The notes under the pieces were generated by a model, which worked only from the letters and a program-made list of their open reading frames with translations, was not told the origin of the DNA and ran no database searches. From NCBI GenBank assembly GCA_930980855.1, contig CAKNIZ010000002.1:1-64000 (forward strand): a stretch of 64,000 nucleotides of DNA. Reading direction: 5' to 3'. A program made the translations under genes and the position numbers. The DNA is from an uncultured Clostridium sp. (GTDB taxonomy: Bacteria; Bacillota; Clostridia; TANB77; CAG-508). How positions within the stretch are numbered: the first letter of the stretch is position 1; each line of letters begins with the position of its first letter. Positions 18,578 to 28,206 of this stretch are shown here, in pieces.

Positions 18578-19823
18578 TATGTCCTCCTATTAATTTATTT
18601 CTCATAATTGTTGTTGCACCTTCTTCTAAATCCATACCTCTTATAATTGCATTTTTACCCATTTCATTTTTTATGCTTGCTAATGTTAATTCAAGTCTTC
18701 TTTCTTTATCTATTTTTTCTTGGTCTCTGAACAAACTTAATTGTACATTTTTGGTTTCTATTGCATTTGCAAAGTTTATTCCTATTCTTCTAATAGCAGC
18801 ATTTTTATTTGTAGTTTTGTCATATATCTCTAAAAATGCTTCTAACAACTCTGAATATACATTAGTACAATTTGTTAACTTTTTAGTCCCTCCTGTAGCT
18901 TTTACGATATCTTTTGAATATCCTATATATAGTTGTACTGTATCACTGACTAAATTACTTTCTATTAACCTTAAACTTCCTAGCTCCACCATTTCTTTTA
19001 AAATTAGCCTTGCCTTTGTAAAAGAATAATCTTCAAATAAAACTTGACTATTTGAAACAGAAGTTGTTTTTGGTTTATATGCTTTGATATCTGCAATTGT
19101 GCAGCTCTCCCTTCCCCATGAATGGTCTATTAAATATTCCGCATTTACTCCGAATTCTTTATATAATTTTCTTTGGTCACTATGTGCAATATCATACATA
19201 TCAAAAATTCTCATTTTATTTAGTCTTCGTTCAATACCTTTTCCTATTTGCCAGAAATCTGTAAGTGGTTTATGATGCCATAACTCTCTTTTATATTTTT
19301 CTTCATCTAAAATACCTATATTACTAGGACTGTGTTTTGCTGTTATATCTAATGCTATTTTTGCTAAATACATATTTGTTCCAATACCTGCAGCTGCAGT
19401 TATTCCATATGTAGAATATATATCTTTAATTATTTTTCTAGCTAGCTCATTCGGTGTTAATTTATACATATTAAGGTACTTGCTAACGTCCATAAATGCT
19501 TCATCTATTGAATATATATGAATATCTTCTTTTGAAAAGTATTTAAGATAAATAGCATAAATGTTTGCAGAATATTCTATATATTTCTTCATTCTTGGCA
19601 TTGCAATAATGTATTTTATTGATTCGGGAATTTCAAATATTCTACATCTATTTTTCACTCCTAACATTTTCATTTTAGGAGATACTGCTAGACAAATTGT
19701 TCCTTTACCTCGACCCTCATCTGCTACAACTAGATTTGTATTGAATGGGTCTAATCCTCTTTCTACACATTCAACAGATGCATAAAATGTTTTTAGGTCT
19801 ATACACATATATATTTTTTGCAC
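18567..19823 (-). CDS. Y-family DNA polymerase (UmuC/UvrX-like)
   Basis: CIDLKTFYASVECVERGLDPF, YSIDEAFMDVSKY; GTG start at 19823 after GGGAG RBS favoured over 19889. Confidence 0.85.
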   Translation of the reverse strand: MQKIYMCIDLKTFYASVECVERGLDPFNTNLVVADEGRGKGTICLAVSPKMKMLGVKNRCRIFEIPESIKYIIAMPRMKKYIEYSANIYAIYLKYFSKEDIHIYSIDEAFMDVSKYLNMYKLTPNELARKIIKDIYSTYGITAAAGIGTNMYLAKIALDITAKHSPSNIGILDEEKYKRELWHHKPLTDFWQIGKGIERRLNKMRIFDMYDIAHSDQRKLYKEFGVNAEYLIDHSWGRESCTIADIKAYKPKTTSVSNSQVLFEDYSFTKARLILKEMVELGSLRLIESNLVSDTVQLYIGYSKDIVKATGGTKKLTNCTNVYSELLEAFLEIYDKTTNKNAAIRRIGINFANAIETKNVQLSLFRDQEKIDKERRLELTLASIKNEMGKNAIIRGMDLEEGATTIMRNKLIGGHNGG

Positions 19824-19882
19824 AATTCTCACTCCCAACTTTATAAGCACTAGAATTATTATAACATCTGCCGGAGTTTTTG

Positions 19883-19896
19883 TAAACATATGTTCG
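19883..19896 (-). promoter_or_regulatory. LexA/DinR-like SOS box overlapping promoter of Y-family polymerase
   Basis: CGAACATATGTTTA on minus strand (13/14 to CGAACRNRYGTTYG); TTTACA-N17-TATAAT overlaps. Confidence 0.75.
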
Positions 19897-19967
19897 CATA
19901 TCTTCTTTATGTAATTTTTCCCATGTGCAAATGCTTTTATTGTATAGGATTTCTATGCAATAGAAAA

Positions 19968-20022
19968 AGTGCAAGCTTTTTTTACTCTACTTTTTTGAGT
20001 ATAGTTTAGCTTTGCACCTTTT
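19968..20022. terminator. Hairpin terminator downstream of ferritin-like gene
   Basis: AAGTGCAAGCT...AGCTTTGCACCTTT arms with T-rich flanks. Confidence 0.6.
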
Positions 20023-20025
20023 TAA

Positions 20026-20547
20026 CTATATTTTTGAACTTTCTTCTATTATTCTCGTAAATATTTCAATATGTGATTTTTCATCCAGTATTATTCTATT
20101 TAGCAATTTCTGTATACTAATATTTCTTGTGTTCGCAATGCCTCTTTTATATTCTTTTATAGCTTCTTTTTCTGTGAATATATTATATTCCATTGTTTCT
20201 CTCAAATTGCCTGTATCATATCTTACAAAATTACTGTTCCATGGGTTTAATTTTGCACTAACATAATGTGGAGGTAATCCTAATTCTTGTATTAAGTTTC
20301 CTATTTTATTAAAATGTTTCATTTCATCCACTGCAACTAATAACATTATTTTATTAACTTCTTGCCCTAGTTTTTTATCTATATGCTCAAATATATACTG
20401 TGTAATTGCTGATAATTCTCCCATTTCTCCTGCAAAAGAGTCGTATAGATATTTCGCATATATTGGATTTTTATTTATTCCTCGCAATTCTGGATAAGGT
20501 ATTTTGTCTCTTTCTCTTAGCATCTGTTTTATGTCTTCATATATCAT
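20026..20547 (-). CDS. Ferritin-like domain protein
   Basis: DSFAGEMGELSAITQYIFEH ... VDEMKHFNKIGNLI ... ILDEKSHIEIF di-iron-type E/H motifs. Confidence 0.7.
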   Translation of the reverse strand: MIYEDIKQMLRERDKIPYPELRGINKNPIYAKYLYDSFAGEMGELSAITQYIFEHIDKKLGQEVNKIMLLVAVDEMKHFNKIGNLIQELGLPPHYVSAKLNPWNSNFVRYDTGNLRETMEYNIFTEKEAIKEYKRGIANTRNISIQKLLNRIILDEKSHIEIFTRIIEESSKI

Positions 20548-20740
20548 AAATCGTCACTCCTTAATAGATTATATAATATATATCTATTAAAGATTAACGA
20601 TTTATGTTACAGTGTTTTATGCAATTTGAGCGTCTTTTCATTAAAATCAAAAGAGTATGGTAATAATTGAAAAATCTTCGTTTACAAATCTATATTAAGT
20701 TCGGATTTTCTATTCTTTTTTTCTTAGTTTTATAGTATAA

Positions 20741-21709
20741 TTGTTACAATTTTTCTTTGCCCATAAAAACAGTTTAGAAAATTCTAAAATTGCATCTCAG
20801 TTTTTTAGTAATGTTACAATTGAAAAAATAATTGATGAAAAAGGAAAAACTAGGTTAGCACCAGTATTTTCTGCTAATCAAATCTCTAATTTAGATTCAT
20901 TTTTTGAAAATAGATTTTTAAATTATAGAGATTTATATCATAATCCTTATTGTTCAAGTTATGACTATATATTTAAAAGTTTTGCGAATAGATTAATAAA
21001 TAGTGATGAACAATCACCTCTAAAGGATTTTCTAATTCATAATATCGGCAAAAAACCTGAGGAAATAGATTTAGATGAGTATGTTTTATTTGATGATGTG
21101 GAATATTTGAAAGATATAATTGATATATCTAAGAATACCAAAGATCCAATATTGAAAAAATTAGCACTTATGTCTCTCCCTCCTCAAGAATCAGCACTTG
21201 GATTTTATTATGGATTAATGGTTTCTGAAGAACAAGTTGATGAAAATGGTAATAGAATGTATACTAATAAATCTGATGAAGAGTTTATAGAAGATTTGTG
21301 TAGTTTGCCAGATTCTAAAAAAGAATATAAAGAGAATTGCATAACCTTAAACCATCCTGCTTCTAAAGAAGTTGAGGAAATAATATCTAAATTAAAAGAT
21401 TTATTAAAAATAGAAACTGAAGATTTAGAAAGTTTAGGAATTATATCTTGGAAAAATAGAGACATTTCTTATAAGGCTATTCCAGGAAGAGAAGTTTACA
21501 TTAAAGACAAAACTGGAAAGATATTTGAATATAGTAAACATCCTGAAAGAAGAAAACCAATATTTGATGAAACTACTTATGGATTTTGTTTACTTACACC
21601 TTTACTTGAAGCAAATGGATATTCCGAAAAGCAAATAAATTTAGCTAAATCAATTGTTCAGTCATATAATAGAACAATTGATGAATCCCAGAAAGAATTA
21701 GCTATATAA
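20741..21709 (+). CDS. Hypothetical protein lacking a conventional start (possibly 5'-truncated)
   Basis: 322-aa ORF begins at TTG directly after an in-frame TAA, no RBS; no ATG for about 140 codons. Confidence 0.45.
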   Translation: MLQFFFAHKNSLENSKIASQFFSNVTIEKIIDEKGKTRLAPVFSANQISNLDSFFENRFLNYRDLYHNPYCSSYDYIFKSFANRLINSDEQSPLKDFLIHNIGKKPEEIDLDEYVLFDDVEYLKDIIDISKNTKDPILKKLALMSLPPQESALGFYYGLMVSEEQVDENGNRMYTNKSDEEFIEDLCSLPDSKKEYKENCITLNHPASKEVEEIISKLKDLLKIETEDLESLGIISWKNRDISYKAIPGREVYIKDKTGKIFEYSKHPERRKPIFDETTYGFCLLTPLLEANGYSEKQINLAKSIVQSYNRTIDESQKELAI

Positions 21710-21714
21710 ATAAT

Positions 21715-21750
21715 AAGATGCCAACAACTAATGTAGGCATCTTATTTATT
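21715..21750 (+). terminator. Rho-independent terminator
   Basis: AAGATGCC/GGCATCTT stem then TTTATTTTT. Confidence 0.75.
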
Positions 21751-21800
21751 TTTGGAATCATTCAGGACTGGCAAAAGTCAGTCCCGAAGTTTAGAAAGAA

Positions 21801-21899
21801 TCACTCTGTTTTTCTTTGTTCAACCCATCTACCAACAACTTTCTGTTGTTCGTCATCCCACTCGTAAAGAAACAATCTGCTAGCATCATAGCAATATTT
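21801..21899 (-). pseudogene. C-terminal remnant of a foreign-composition gene
   Basis: Protein-like reading KYCYDASRLFLYEWDDEQQKVVGRWVEQRKTE* with no start, followed by GGACTG...CAGTCC inverted repeat. Confidence 0.45.
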
Positions 21900-22899
21900 T
21901 CAGTTCCTTAAATTTAAAAGTAAATTTCCGCAAAAATTCATAGCTTATTAACTGAACTTTATTAGAAATAAAGTCTTTGTTATCATTATTAATGTCTTTG
22001 AATAAATCAGTAGATAAATATTTCTTATTATCATCTGCAAATACTGTAACTACATTATCTTCTATCTCGTCTGCAAGCAATATACTTCCAATCAAGTTTG
22101 CTCCTGATGAAATTCCTACTCCTAATCCTAATTGCTTTGACAATCTTCTGGACATATTAATTGCATCATCGTCATTTATCTGCATTATTTTATCTATTTT
22201 ACTTTTACTTACTAATTTTGGAATGAAATCATCTCCAATTCCTTCTATCTTATGTTGACCGGTTACTTTTCCTCCAGACAATATAGGCATTTTATCTGGT
22301 TCAATTGCAGTTATAATTATATCATTATATTTTTCTTTCAGCCTATCTCCTACTCCCATTAAGGTGCCACCAGTTCCAACACCAGATACAAAACCTCCTA
22401 TTTTATCTGAAATTTGATTTATTATTTCTTTACCAGTTGTTTCATAATGTGCTAAATAATTGTCATTATTTTCAAATTGATTAGCTAAAAAACCATTTAT
22501 TTCTTTTGCTAACTTCTTTGACTCATTTACACATTTTATAAAGCCCCCATCTTCTCTCGAAATCAAAATTACTTTAGCACCATATCCTTGCATTAAATTA
22601 ATTCTTTCTTTACTTACCCAATCTGGCATAAATATATAAACTGGATGATTATAATAAGCTCCTAATGCTGACAGTGCAATCCCTGTATTTCCACTAGTTG
22701 CTTCTACTATTGGCATTTTTTCTTTTAAAAGTCCTCTTTTCTTTGCATTATTAATTATATAAAAAACTACTCTATCTTTAATACTTCCTGTAATATTAAA
22801 ATATTCTAGTTTCGCAAATACATTTTTCACTTTACCATTATATTTATAATTAATTTTTATCATTGGCGTATTACCTATTATTTCTTGGTTTTCATACAT
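21886..22899 (-). CDS. cysK: Cysteine synthase (PLP-dependent)
   Basis: KLEYFNITGSIKDRV, EATSGNTGIALS, GVGTGGTLMGVG motifs. Confidence 0.85.
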   Translation of the reverse strand: MYENQEIIGNTPMIKINYKYNGKVKNVFAKLEYFNITGSIKDRVVFYIINNAKKRGLLKEKMPIVEATSGNTGIALSALGAYYNHPVYIFMPDWVSKERINLMQGYGAKVILISREDGGFIKCVNESKKLAKEINGFLANQFENNDNYLAHYETTGKEIINQISDKIGGFVSGVGTGGTLMGVGDRLKEKYNDIIITAIEPDKMPILSGGKVTGQHKIEGIGDDFIPKLVSKSKIDKIMQINDDDAINMSRRLSKQLGLGVGISSGANLIGSILLADEIEDNVVTVFADDNKKYLSTDLFKDINNDNKDFISNKVQLISYEFLRKFTFKFKELKILL

Positions 22900-22940
22900 T
22901 TTTTTACCTCCTTGATTTTATAAATCTTTTATATACAACA

Positions 22941-23087
22941 AAAAAACTATGTGTAATATAGAATGCCCACATAGTTTTATAATTTATTCATAAAATATAA
23001 TCCCTTTGTAGGCATGAACTTTAATACCCATGTCTACTACAGACAGAGTATTATTTCCCACCACAACAACAATTAGAGATTATATTT
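22941..23087 (-). ncRNA. Putative structured leader with terminator upstream of cysK
   Basis: P1-like stem 23076-23087/22993-23004, nested stem AATACTC/GGGTATT, then AAACTATGTG...CACATAGTTT terminator with T7 tract. Confidence 0.55.
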
Positions 23088-23192
23088 ATTATTATCATTT
23101 TTATCTTTCCTTCCTTTATTTACTTTTTATATTATATGTTTTAAAATTTAAATTGTCAACACAATTTTTAAATGCTAGTTTATACAGTATAT

Positions 23193-24200
23193 CTATTTTT
23201 TACCGTTCTTCTCTATTTCACTACTAATTTGTTTCAAAGATTTTAAATATTCCTCTTCAACAGGGCTTATAGTTTTAACTTGATATTTTTTATATTCCAA
23301 TTTTGCCTTTTCTATCGCTTGATTATGACTAACACTACCTGCACCAATTAACACTTTTCCACCCGCAGAAGAAAGTATCATGTCTAATTGTTTAATATAA
23401 TCTTCCATATACATTGGGTTATGCCTTATTGCTTGTATTTCTGCAAAATCGAAATATCCTGATACTAAGTTATTTAAAACTTTTAGTTCCTCTTCGTTTA
23501 AATAGTTTTTAGCAATTACAACATCTTGTAATACTGGAATATCTCCTTTAAATGTTGTTAATCCCATAAAAGGCTTTTCGGCATCAGCTCTTTCATATAT
23601 TACTTCTGAAGCAGTATGTCCATGAGTAGCATAATGCAATTTATTCTGTACAATTTTAAAAAATTCAATTGATTTACTATCCTTTGGATCATAGTCTATT
23701 GCAGTTGCATATAAATCAAGAACTTGCCTATATAAAACCTTTTCCGATGACCTTATATCTTTTATTCTAGCAAGTAATTCTTTCCAATAGTTACCACCAC
23801 CATATCCTTTAAGCCTTTCGTCATCCATAGTGAAGCCCTTAATCATATACTCTTTTAATTTTTCAGTTGCCCATCTTCTAAAATTAGTAGCAATTTTAGA
23901 TTTTATTCTATATCCTAAAGAAATTATCATATCTAAATTATAAAAAGGAATTTCTCTCGTAACATTTCTATTTCCTTCTTTTCGAACCTGTCGGAAATTC
24001 TGACAAGTTGATTCCTTATCTAATTCTTCTTCTGCATAAATATTATTTATATGTTCTATGATATTTGTTCTTGAAGTGCCAAATAATTCTGCCATTTGTT
24101 GTTGTGATAGCCATACTGTTTCATTGTTGATTTTAACATCTATTTTTGTCAATCCGTCATCTGTTTGATATATTATAATATCTCCATTTGTATCATTCAT
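23193..24200 (-). CDS. RhuM-family protein
   Basis: VWLSQQQMAELFGTSRTNIIEHINNIYAEEELDKESTCQNFRQVRKEGNRNVTREIPFYNLDMIISLGYRIKS. Confidence 0.85.
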   Translation of the reverse strand: MNDTNGDIIIYQTDDGLTKIDVKINNETVWLSQQQMAELFGTSRTNIIEHINNIYAEEELDKESTCQNFRQVRKEGNRNVTREIPFYNLDMIISLGYRIKSKIATNFRRWATEKLKEYMIKGFTMDDERLKGYGGGNYWKELLARIKDIRSSEKVLYRQVLDLYATAIDYDPKDSKSIEFFKIVQNKLHYATHGHTASEVIYERADAEKPFMGLTTFKGDIPVLQDVVIAKNYLNEEELKVLNNLVSGYFDFAEIQAIRHNPMYMEDYIKQLDMILSSAGGKVLIGAGSVSHNQAIEKAKLEYKKYQVKTISPVEEEYLKSLKQISSEIEKNGKK

Positions 24201-24336
24201 TTGTAAGACCTCCCTCCTGTATTTACGAACATTTGTATTGTATCATATAAGTCCTAATTATTCAATCTTTTTTGTAAATTCTTCTAAATTGATGACTATA
24301 TTTTTAAATATTAAAATAAATTTTGTTTTTTCTCAA

Positions 24337-24372
24337 AAAAGAAGTGCCACCAATTATAGGTTACACTTCTTT
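24337..24372 (-). terminator. Terminator downstream of secA
   Basis: AAGAAGTG...CACTTCTT stem then TTTTTTG on minus strand. Confidence 0.7.
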
Positions 24373-24468
24373 AATTTTAAGCTTTATAAATTTTTTATTT
24401 AGGTTTGGGGGACAACCTAATTTTGTCACCCAATTTTCAATTTTTGTAAAATGCTTTAAACACAGGTG

Positions 24469-27216
24469 CTATGCGTTCTTTCCACAGCAATTTTTATATT
24501 TCTTTCCCGAACCACATGGACATGGGTCATTTCTTCCTACCTTTGGAGATTCATTAACTATTGTTTTATTAATACCTCCTTCTTTTGGAGAAAGTTTACC
24601 ATCAACAAGTTCTATTGCTGCTTTTTCTTGTAATTTTGCATCAGTAATTTGAGCTGCTTCTTTTCTCGAAGCTCCTTCATCTCTCTTAGTTGCATGCATT
24701 AATAGTTTTACTACATCAAACTTGATATCATCAACCATTTGATCAAACATATCAAATCCTTCCATTCTGTATACTACAACTGGATCTTTTTGTCCATATG
24801 CACGAAGTCCTATACCATTTTTCAATTCGTCCATATTATCTATATGTTCCATCCATTTTTGGTCAACGATTTTTAGCATTACAACTCTTTCAAGTTCTCT
24901 AAATGTTTCGCCAAATTTCTCTGATTTTTCTTCATATATACCATGAGCTTTTTCTTTTACTTCTTTTATTACTTCTTCAGCAGATATTTTTTCTTTATCT
25001 AAAGATTCTAATTTTTCTATTCCAAATTCTGTTCCTATTTCTTGCATTGCACCTTCAGCATCTTGGCTAGTTTCATTAATATACATAGGTACAATTGTAC
25101 TTGCAACAGAATCTATCATTGTTTGTACATTGTCTTTTAAATTGTCGCCATCAAGTACTTCTCTTCTTTGTTTATATATGATTTCTCTTTGTTTATTCAT
25201 AACGTCATCATATTGAAGAACATTCTTTCTGATGCTAAAGTTTCTACTTTCAACTTTCTTTTGAGCATTTTCAACTGCTTTTGATATTATTTTGGCTTCA
25301 ATTGGTAAATCTTCTGATGCACCCAAAGTATTATATACTTTTGTTATCATATTTCCACCGAAGATTTTCATTAAATCATCATCTAAGGCTATATAGAATC
25401 TTGATTCACCTGGGTCACCTTGACGTCCAGAACGTCCACGAAGCTGATTATCTATACGTCTTGATTCATGTCTTTCTGTACCAATTATCTTTAATCCACC
25501 GGCATCAATAACTTTTTGCTTTTCATCTTCAATGCCTTTATCATATTTTTTAACTAAGTCTCTATATAATTTTCTTCTTTCAAGAATTTCTTTATCATCA
25601 GTTTCATTGAAAGCTGCTGCTTCTTCAATTTCTTCTGATGAGTATTTTTTTCTCATTTCTTGTTTTGCTAGATATTCGCTATTTCCTCCAAGCATAATAT
25701 CTGTACCACGTCCTGCCATGTTTGTAGCAATTGTTACAGCTTTATATTTACCAGCTTGAGCAATTATTTCTGCTTCTTTTTCATGGTATTTAGCATTTAA
25801 TACTTGATGTGGTATTTTTTCTTTGTCTAGCATTCTGCTTAATTTTTCTGATTTTTCAATTGAAACAGTACCAATCAAAACTGGTTGACCTTTTTCAAAG
25901 CTTGATTTTACATCTCTTATAACAGCTCTAAATTTAGCATCTTCATTTTTGTATATAATATCTGAATGATCTTTTCTAATCATTGGCTTATTTGTTGGTA
26001 TTTCTATAACATCTAATTTATATATTTGTTCAAATTCTTCTTGTTCTGTCATAGCTGTACCAGTCATACCAGATAATTTATCATACATTCTGAAGTAGTT
26101 TTGGAATGTGATATTTGCTAATGTCTTAGATTCATCAGCTACTTTTACATGTTCTTTAGCTTCAATTGCTTGATGTAATCCGTTATTGTATCTTCTTCCA
26201 TACATAATACGTCCAGTAAATTCATCAACAATAAGTACCTGACCATCTTTTACGATGTAATCAACATCTTTCTTCATGATTCCATGAGCTCTTAATGCTT
26301 GGTTTACTGCATGTACTAATTCAGAGTTTGCTATATCATTATAATTTTCTAATCCAAATTCTTTTTCAGCTTTAGATATACCTTTTTGTGTAAGTGAAGC
26401 AGATTTTGCTTTTAAGTCTACTATATAATCATATTTTTCGTTATCTATTGCTTGTTCTTCATTTTTTACATCTTCTTCAACTATTGTTTTTGCTTCTAGT
26501 TTTGAAACAAATCTATCTGCTTTTTTGTATATATCTGATGCTTGGTTTGCTCTACCAGAAATAATAAGTGGTGTTCTTGCTTCATCAATTAAAATACTAT
26601 CAATTTCGTCTACGATTGCATAGTTTAATTTTCTTTGTACTAATTGATTTGCATATACAACCATGTTATCTCTTAAGTAATCGAATCCAAACTCATTATT
26701 TGTTCCATATGTAATATCACAATTATATGCTTCTTGTTTTTCGTTTGGTTTCATTCCACTTATAACTAATCCAACAGTTAGTCCTAAGAAGTTATATAAT
26801 TTTCCCATCCATTCACTATCTCTTTTTGCTAAGTAATCATTTACTGTAATGATGTGAACTCCATTTCCTTCTAAGGCATTTAGATATGCAGGAAGTGTTG
26901 CAACTAATGTTTTTCCTTCACCAGTTTTCATTTCCGCAATTCTACCTTGATGTAAAATTATACCACCAATTAACTGAACGTCGAAATGTCTCATTCCTAA
27001 GACTCTTTTAGATGCTTCTCTTACTACTGCAAATGCTTCTGGTAATATATCATCTAATGTTTTGCCTTCTTTTAGCAAGTCTTTAAAATAAGGTGTTTTT
27101 GCTTTTAATTCTTCATCTGAAAGTTTTTCCATTTCATTTTCTAAACTATTTATTTTAGTTACTAATGGCATTACTCTTTTGACTTCTTTTTCACTATAAG
27201 ATTTGAATAATTTCAT
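24469..27216 (-). CDS. secA: Preprotein translocase ATPase SecA
   Basis: 915 aa; [35 protein letters not shown]-terminal [14 protein letters not shown]. Confidence 0.97.
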   Translation of the reverse strand: MKLFKSYSEKEVKRVMPLVTKINSLENEMEKLSDEELKAKTPYFKDLLKEGKTLDDILPEAFAVVREASKRVLGMRHFDVQLIGGIILHQGRIAEMKTGEGKTLVATLPAYLNALEGNGVHIITVNDYLAKRDSEWMGKLYNFLGLTVGLVISGMKPNEKQEAYNCDITYGTNNEFGFDYLRDNMVVYANQLVQRKLNYAIVDEIDSILIDEARTPLIISGRANQASDIYKKADRFVSKLEAKTIVEEDVKNEEQAIDNEKYDYIVDLKAKSASLTQKGISKAEKEFGLENYNDIANSELVHAVNQALRAHGIMKKDVDYIVKDGQVLIVDEFTGRIMYGRRYNNGLHQAIEAKEHVKVADESKTLANITFQNYFRMYDKLSGMTGTAMTEQEEFEQIYKLDVIEIPTNKPMIRKDHSDIIYKNEDAKFRAVIRDVKSSFEKGQPVLIGTVSIEKSEKLSRMLDKEKIPHQVLNAKYHEKEAEIIAQAGKYKAVTIATNMAGRGTDIMLGGNSEYLAKQEMRKKYSSEEIEEAAAFNETDDKEILERRKLYRDLVKKYDKGIEDEKQKVIDAGGLKIIGTERHESRRIDNQLRGRSGRQGDPGESRFYIALDDDLMKIFGGNMITKVYNTLGASEDLPIEAKIISKAVENAQKKVESRNFSIRKNVLQYDDVMNKQREIIYKQRREVLDGDNLKDNVQTMIDSVASTIVPMYINETSQDAEGAMQEIGTEFGIEKLESLDKEKISAEEVIKEVKEKAHGIYEEKSEKFGETFRELERVVMLKIVDQKWMEHIDNMDELKNGIGLRAYGQKDPVVVYRMEGFDMFDQMVDDIKFDVVKLLMHATKRDEGASRKEAAQITDAKLQEKAAIELVDGKLSPKEGGINKTIVNESPKVGRNDPCPCGSGKKYKNCCGKNA

Positions 27217-27362
27217 AATTTTCCTCTTTTCTCGTATGTAATCATTTTTATACTAGTATAATATATCACTTTCTTTGCTTTTTGGCAATATTTAATAGGA
27301 AAAAATTAAACATTCTTGGAGAATAAAAGTTATAATTCACAGCCTCTTATTAAATTCATATA

Positions 27363-27449
27363 ATTGTATATTCAAGATTTTGCAGTTTCGCGCAGTTTGG
27401 AGGACTTTATGTCCGACAGCAAGAAACAAAAAATCTTTGAATATACAAT
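27363..27449. repeat. Palindromic intergenic element, copy 2 (short class, forward)
   Basis: ATTGTATATTCAA...TTGAATATACAAT; outer arms GTTATAATTCACAGC 27329-27343 / GCTGTGAATTGTAAC 27469-27483. Confidence 0.85.
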
Positions 27450-27542
27450 TTTAAAGCATTTCATACTCGCTGTGAATTGTAACGAATAAAAGACAAGCAA
27501 TTCTTCATACACTTTATAAAGATATTTTTTAAGGAGTTTATT

Positions 27543-28052
27543 ATGTTTATATTAAATTTTAAAGTAAATGGTAAAAAAATTTGGAAGATTATTGTGGCTT
27601 TTCTAATAATACTGATAATTGCCTTATTAGCTTTTGTGATTTTTAGAATCTATAATTCAGCTAAAACTAATTCTATTTCAAATAATCCAGACGTAATAGA
27701 GATTTCTTCTGAGGAATATACTAATTTTTTAAAGAAGTCCCATGAAGATCTTGAGAGCTATAATGGAAAGACGATTAAAATAGTTGGATATGTATACAGA
27801 CTACCAGATTTTTCTACTAATGAGTTTGTAATTGCCAGAACTATGGTCATTAACAATCCTCGTTCTTCTGTAGTCGTGGGATTACTTTCTGAATATAAAG
27901 ATGCTACAAAATTTGAAACTGGCTCTTGGATAGAAGCAACTGGAACAATAAAAATAGGAAACTATAATGGGTCAATTCCCGTTTTAGAAATTTCGGATAT
28001 TAAAGCCACAACAGCTCCTAAAGATGAATTTGTATATTTGCCAGCAGATTAG
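27543..28052 (+). CDS. Single-TM protein with DUF1980/TIGR03943-like domain
   Basis: GKTIKIVGYVYRLPDFSTNEFVIARTMVINNP...WIEATGTIKIGNYNGSIPVLEISDI. Confidence 0.5.
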   Translation: MFILNFKVNGKKIWKIIVAFLIILIIALLAFVIFRIYNSAKTNSISNNPDVIEISSEEYTNFLKKSHEDLESYNGKTIKIVGYVYRLPDFSTNEFVIARTMVINNPRSSVVVGLLSEYKDATKFETGSWIEATGTIKIGNYNGSIPVLEISDIKATTAPKDEFVYLPAD

Positions 28053-28093
28053 ATAGATAGTTGAAATTTAAAAATTAATTATTATATCACTAG

Positions 28094-28175
28094 ATTGTAT
28101 ATTTAAAACTTTTTGGTTCCTTACTGTCGCATTCGCTCCAAACTGCGCGGAACTGCAAAAGTTTAAATATACAAT
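28094..28175. repeat. Palindromic intergenic element, copy 3 (short class, reverse)
   Basis: ATTGTATATTTAAA...TTTAAATATACAAT; outer perfect 21-bp arms 28052-28072 / 28195-28215. Confidence 0.85.
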
Positions 28176-28206
28176 TGATAAAAATAATTATGCCTTTAAA
28201 TTTCAA

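Noticed and set aside
22941-23087. cysK leader as T-box
   Set aside because: The conserved UGGxACCGCG antiterminator bulge sequence is not visible; kept as an unassigned leader.
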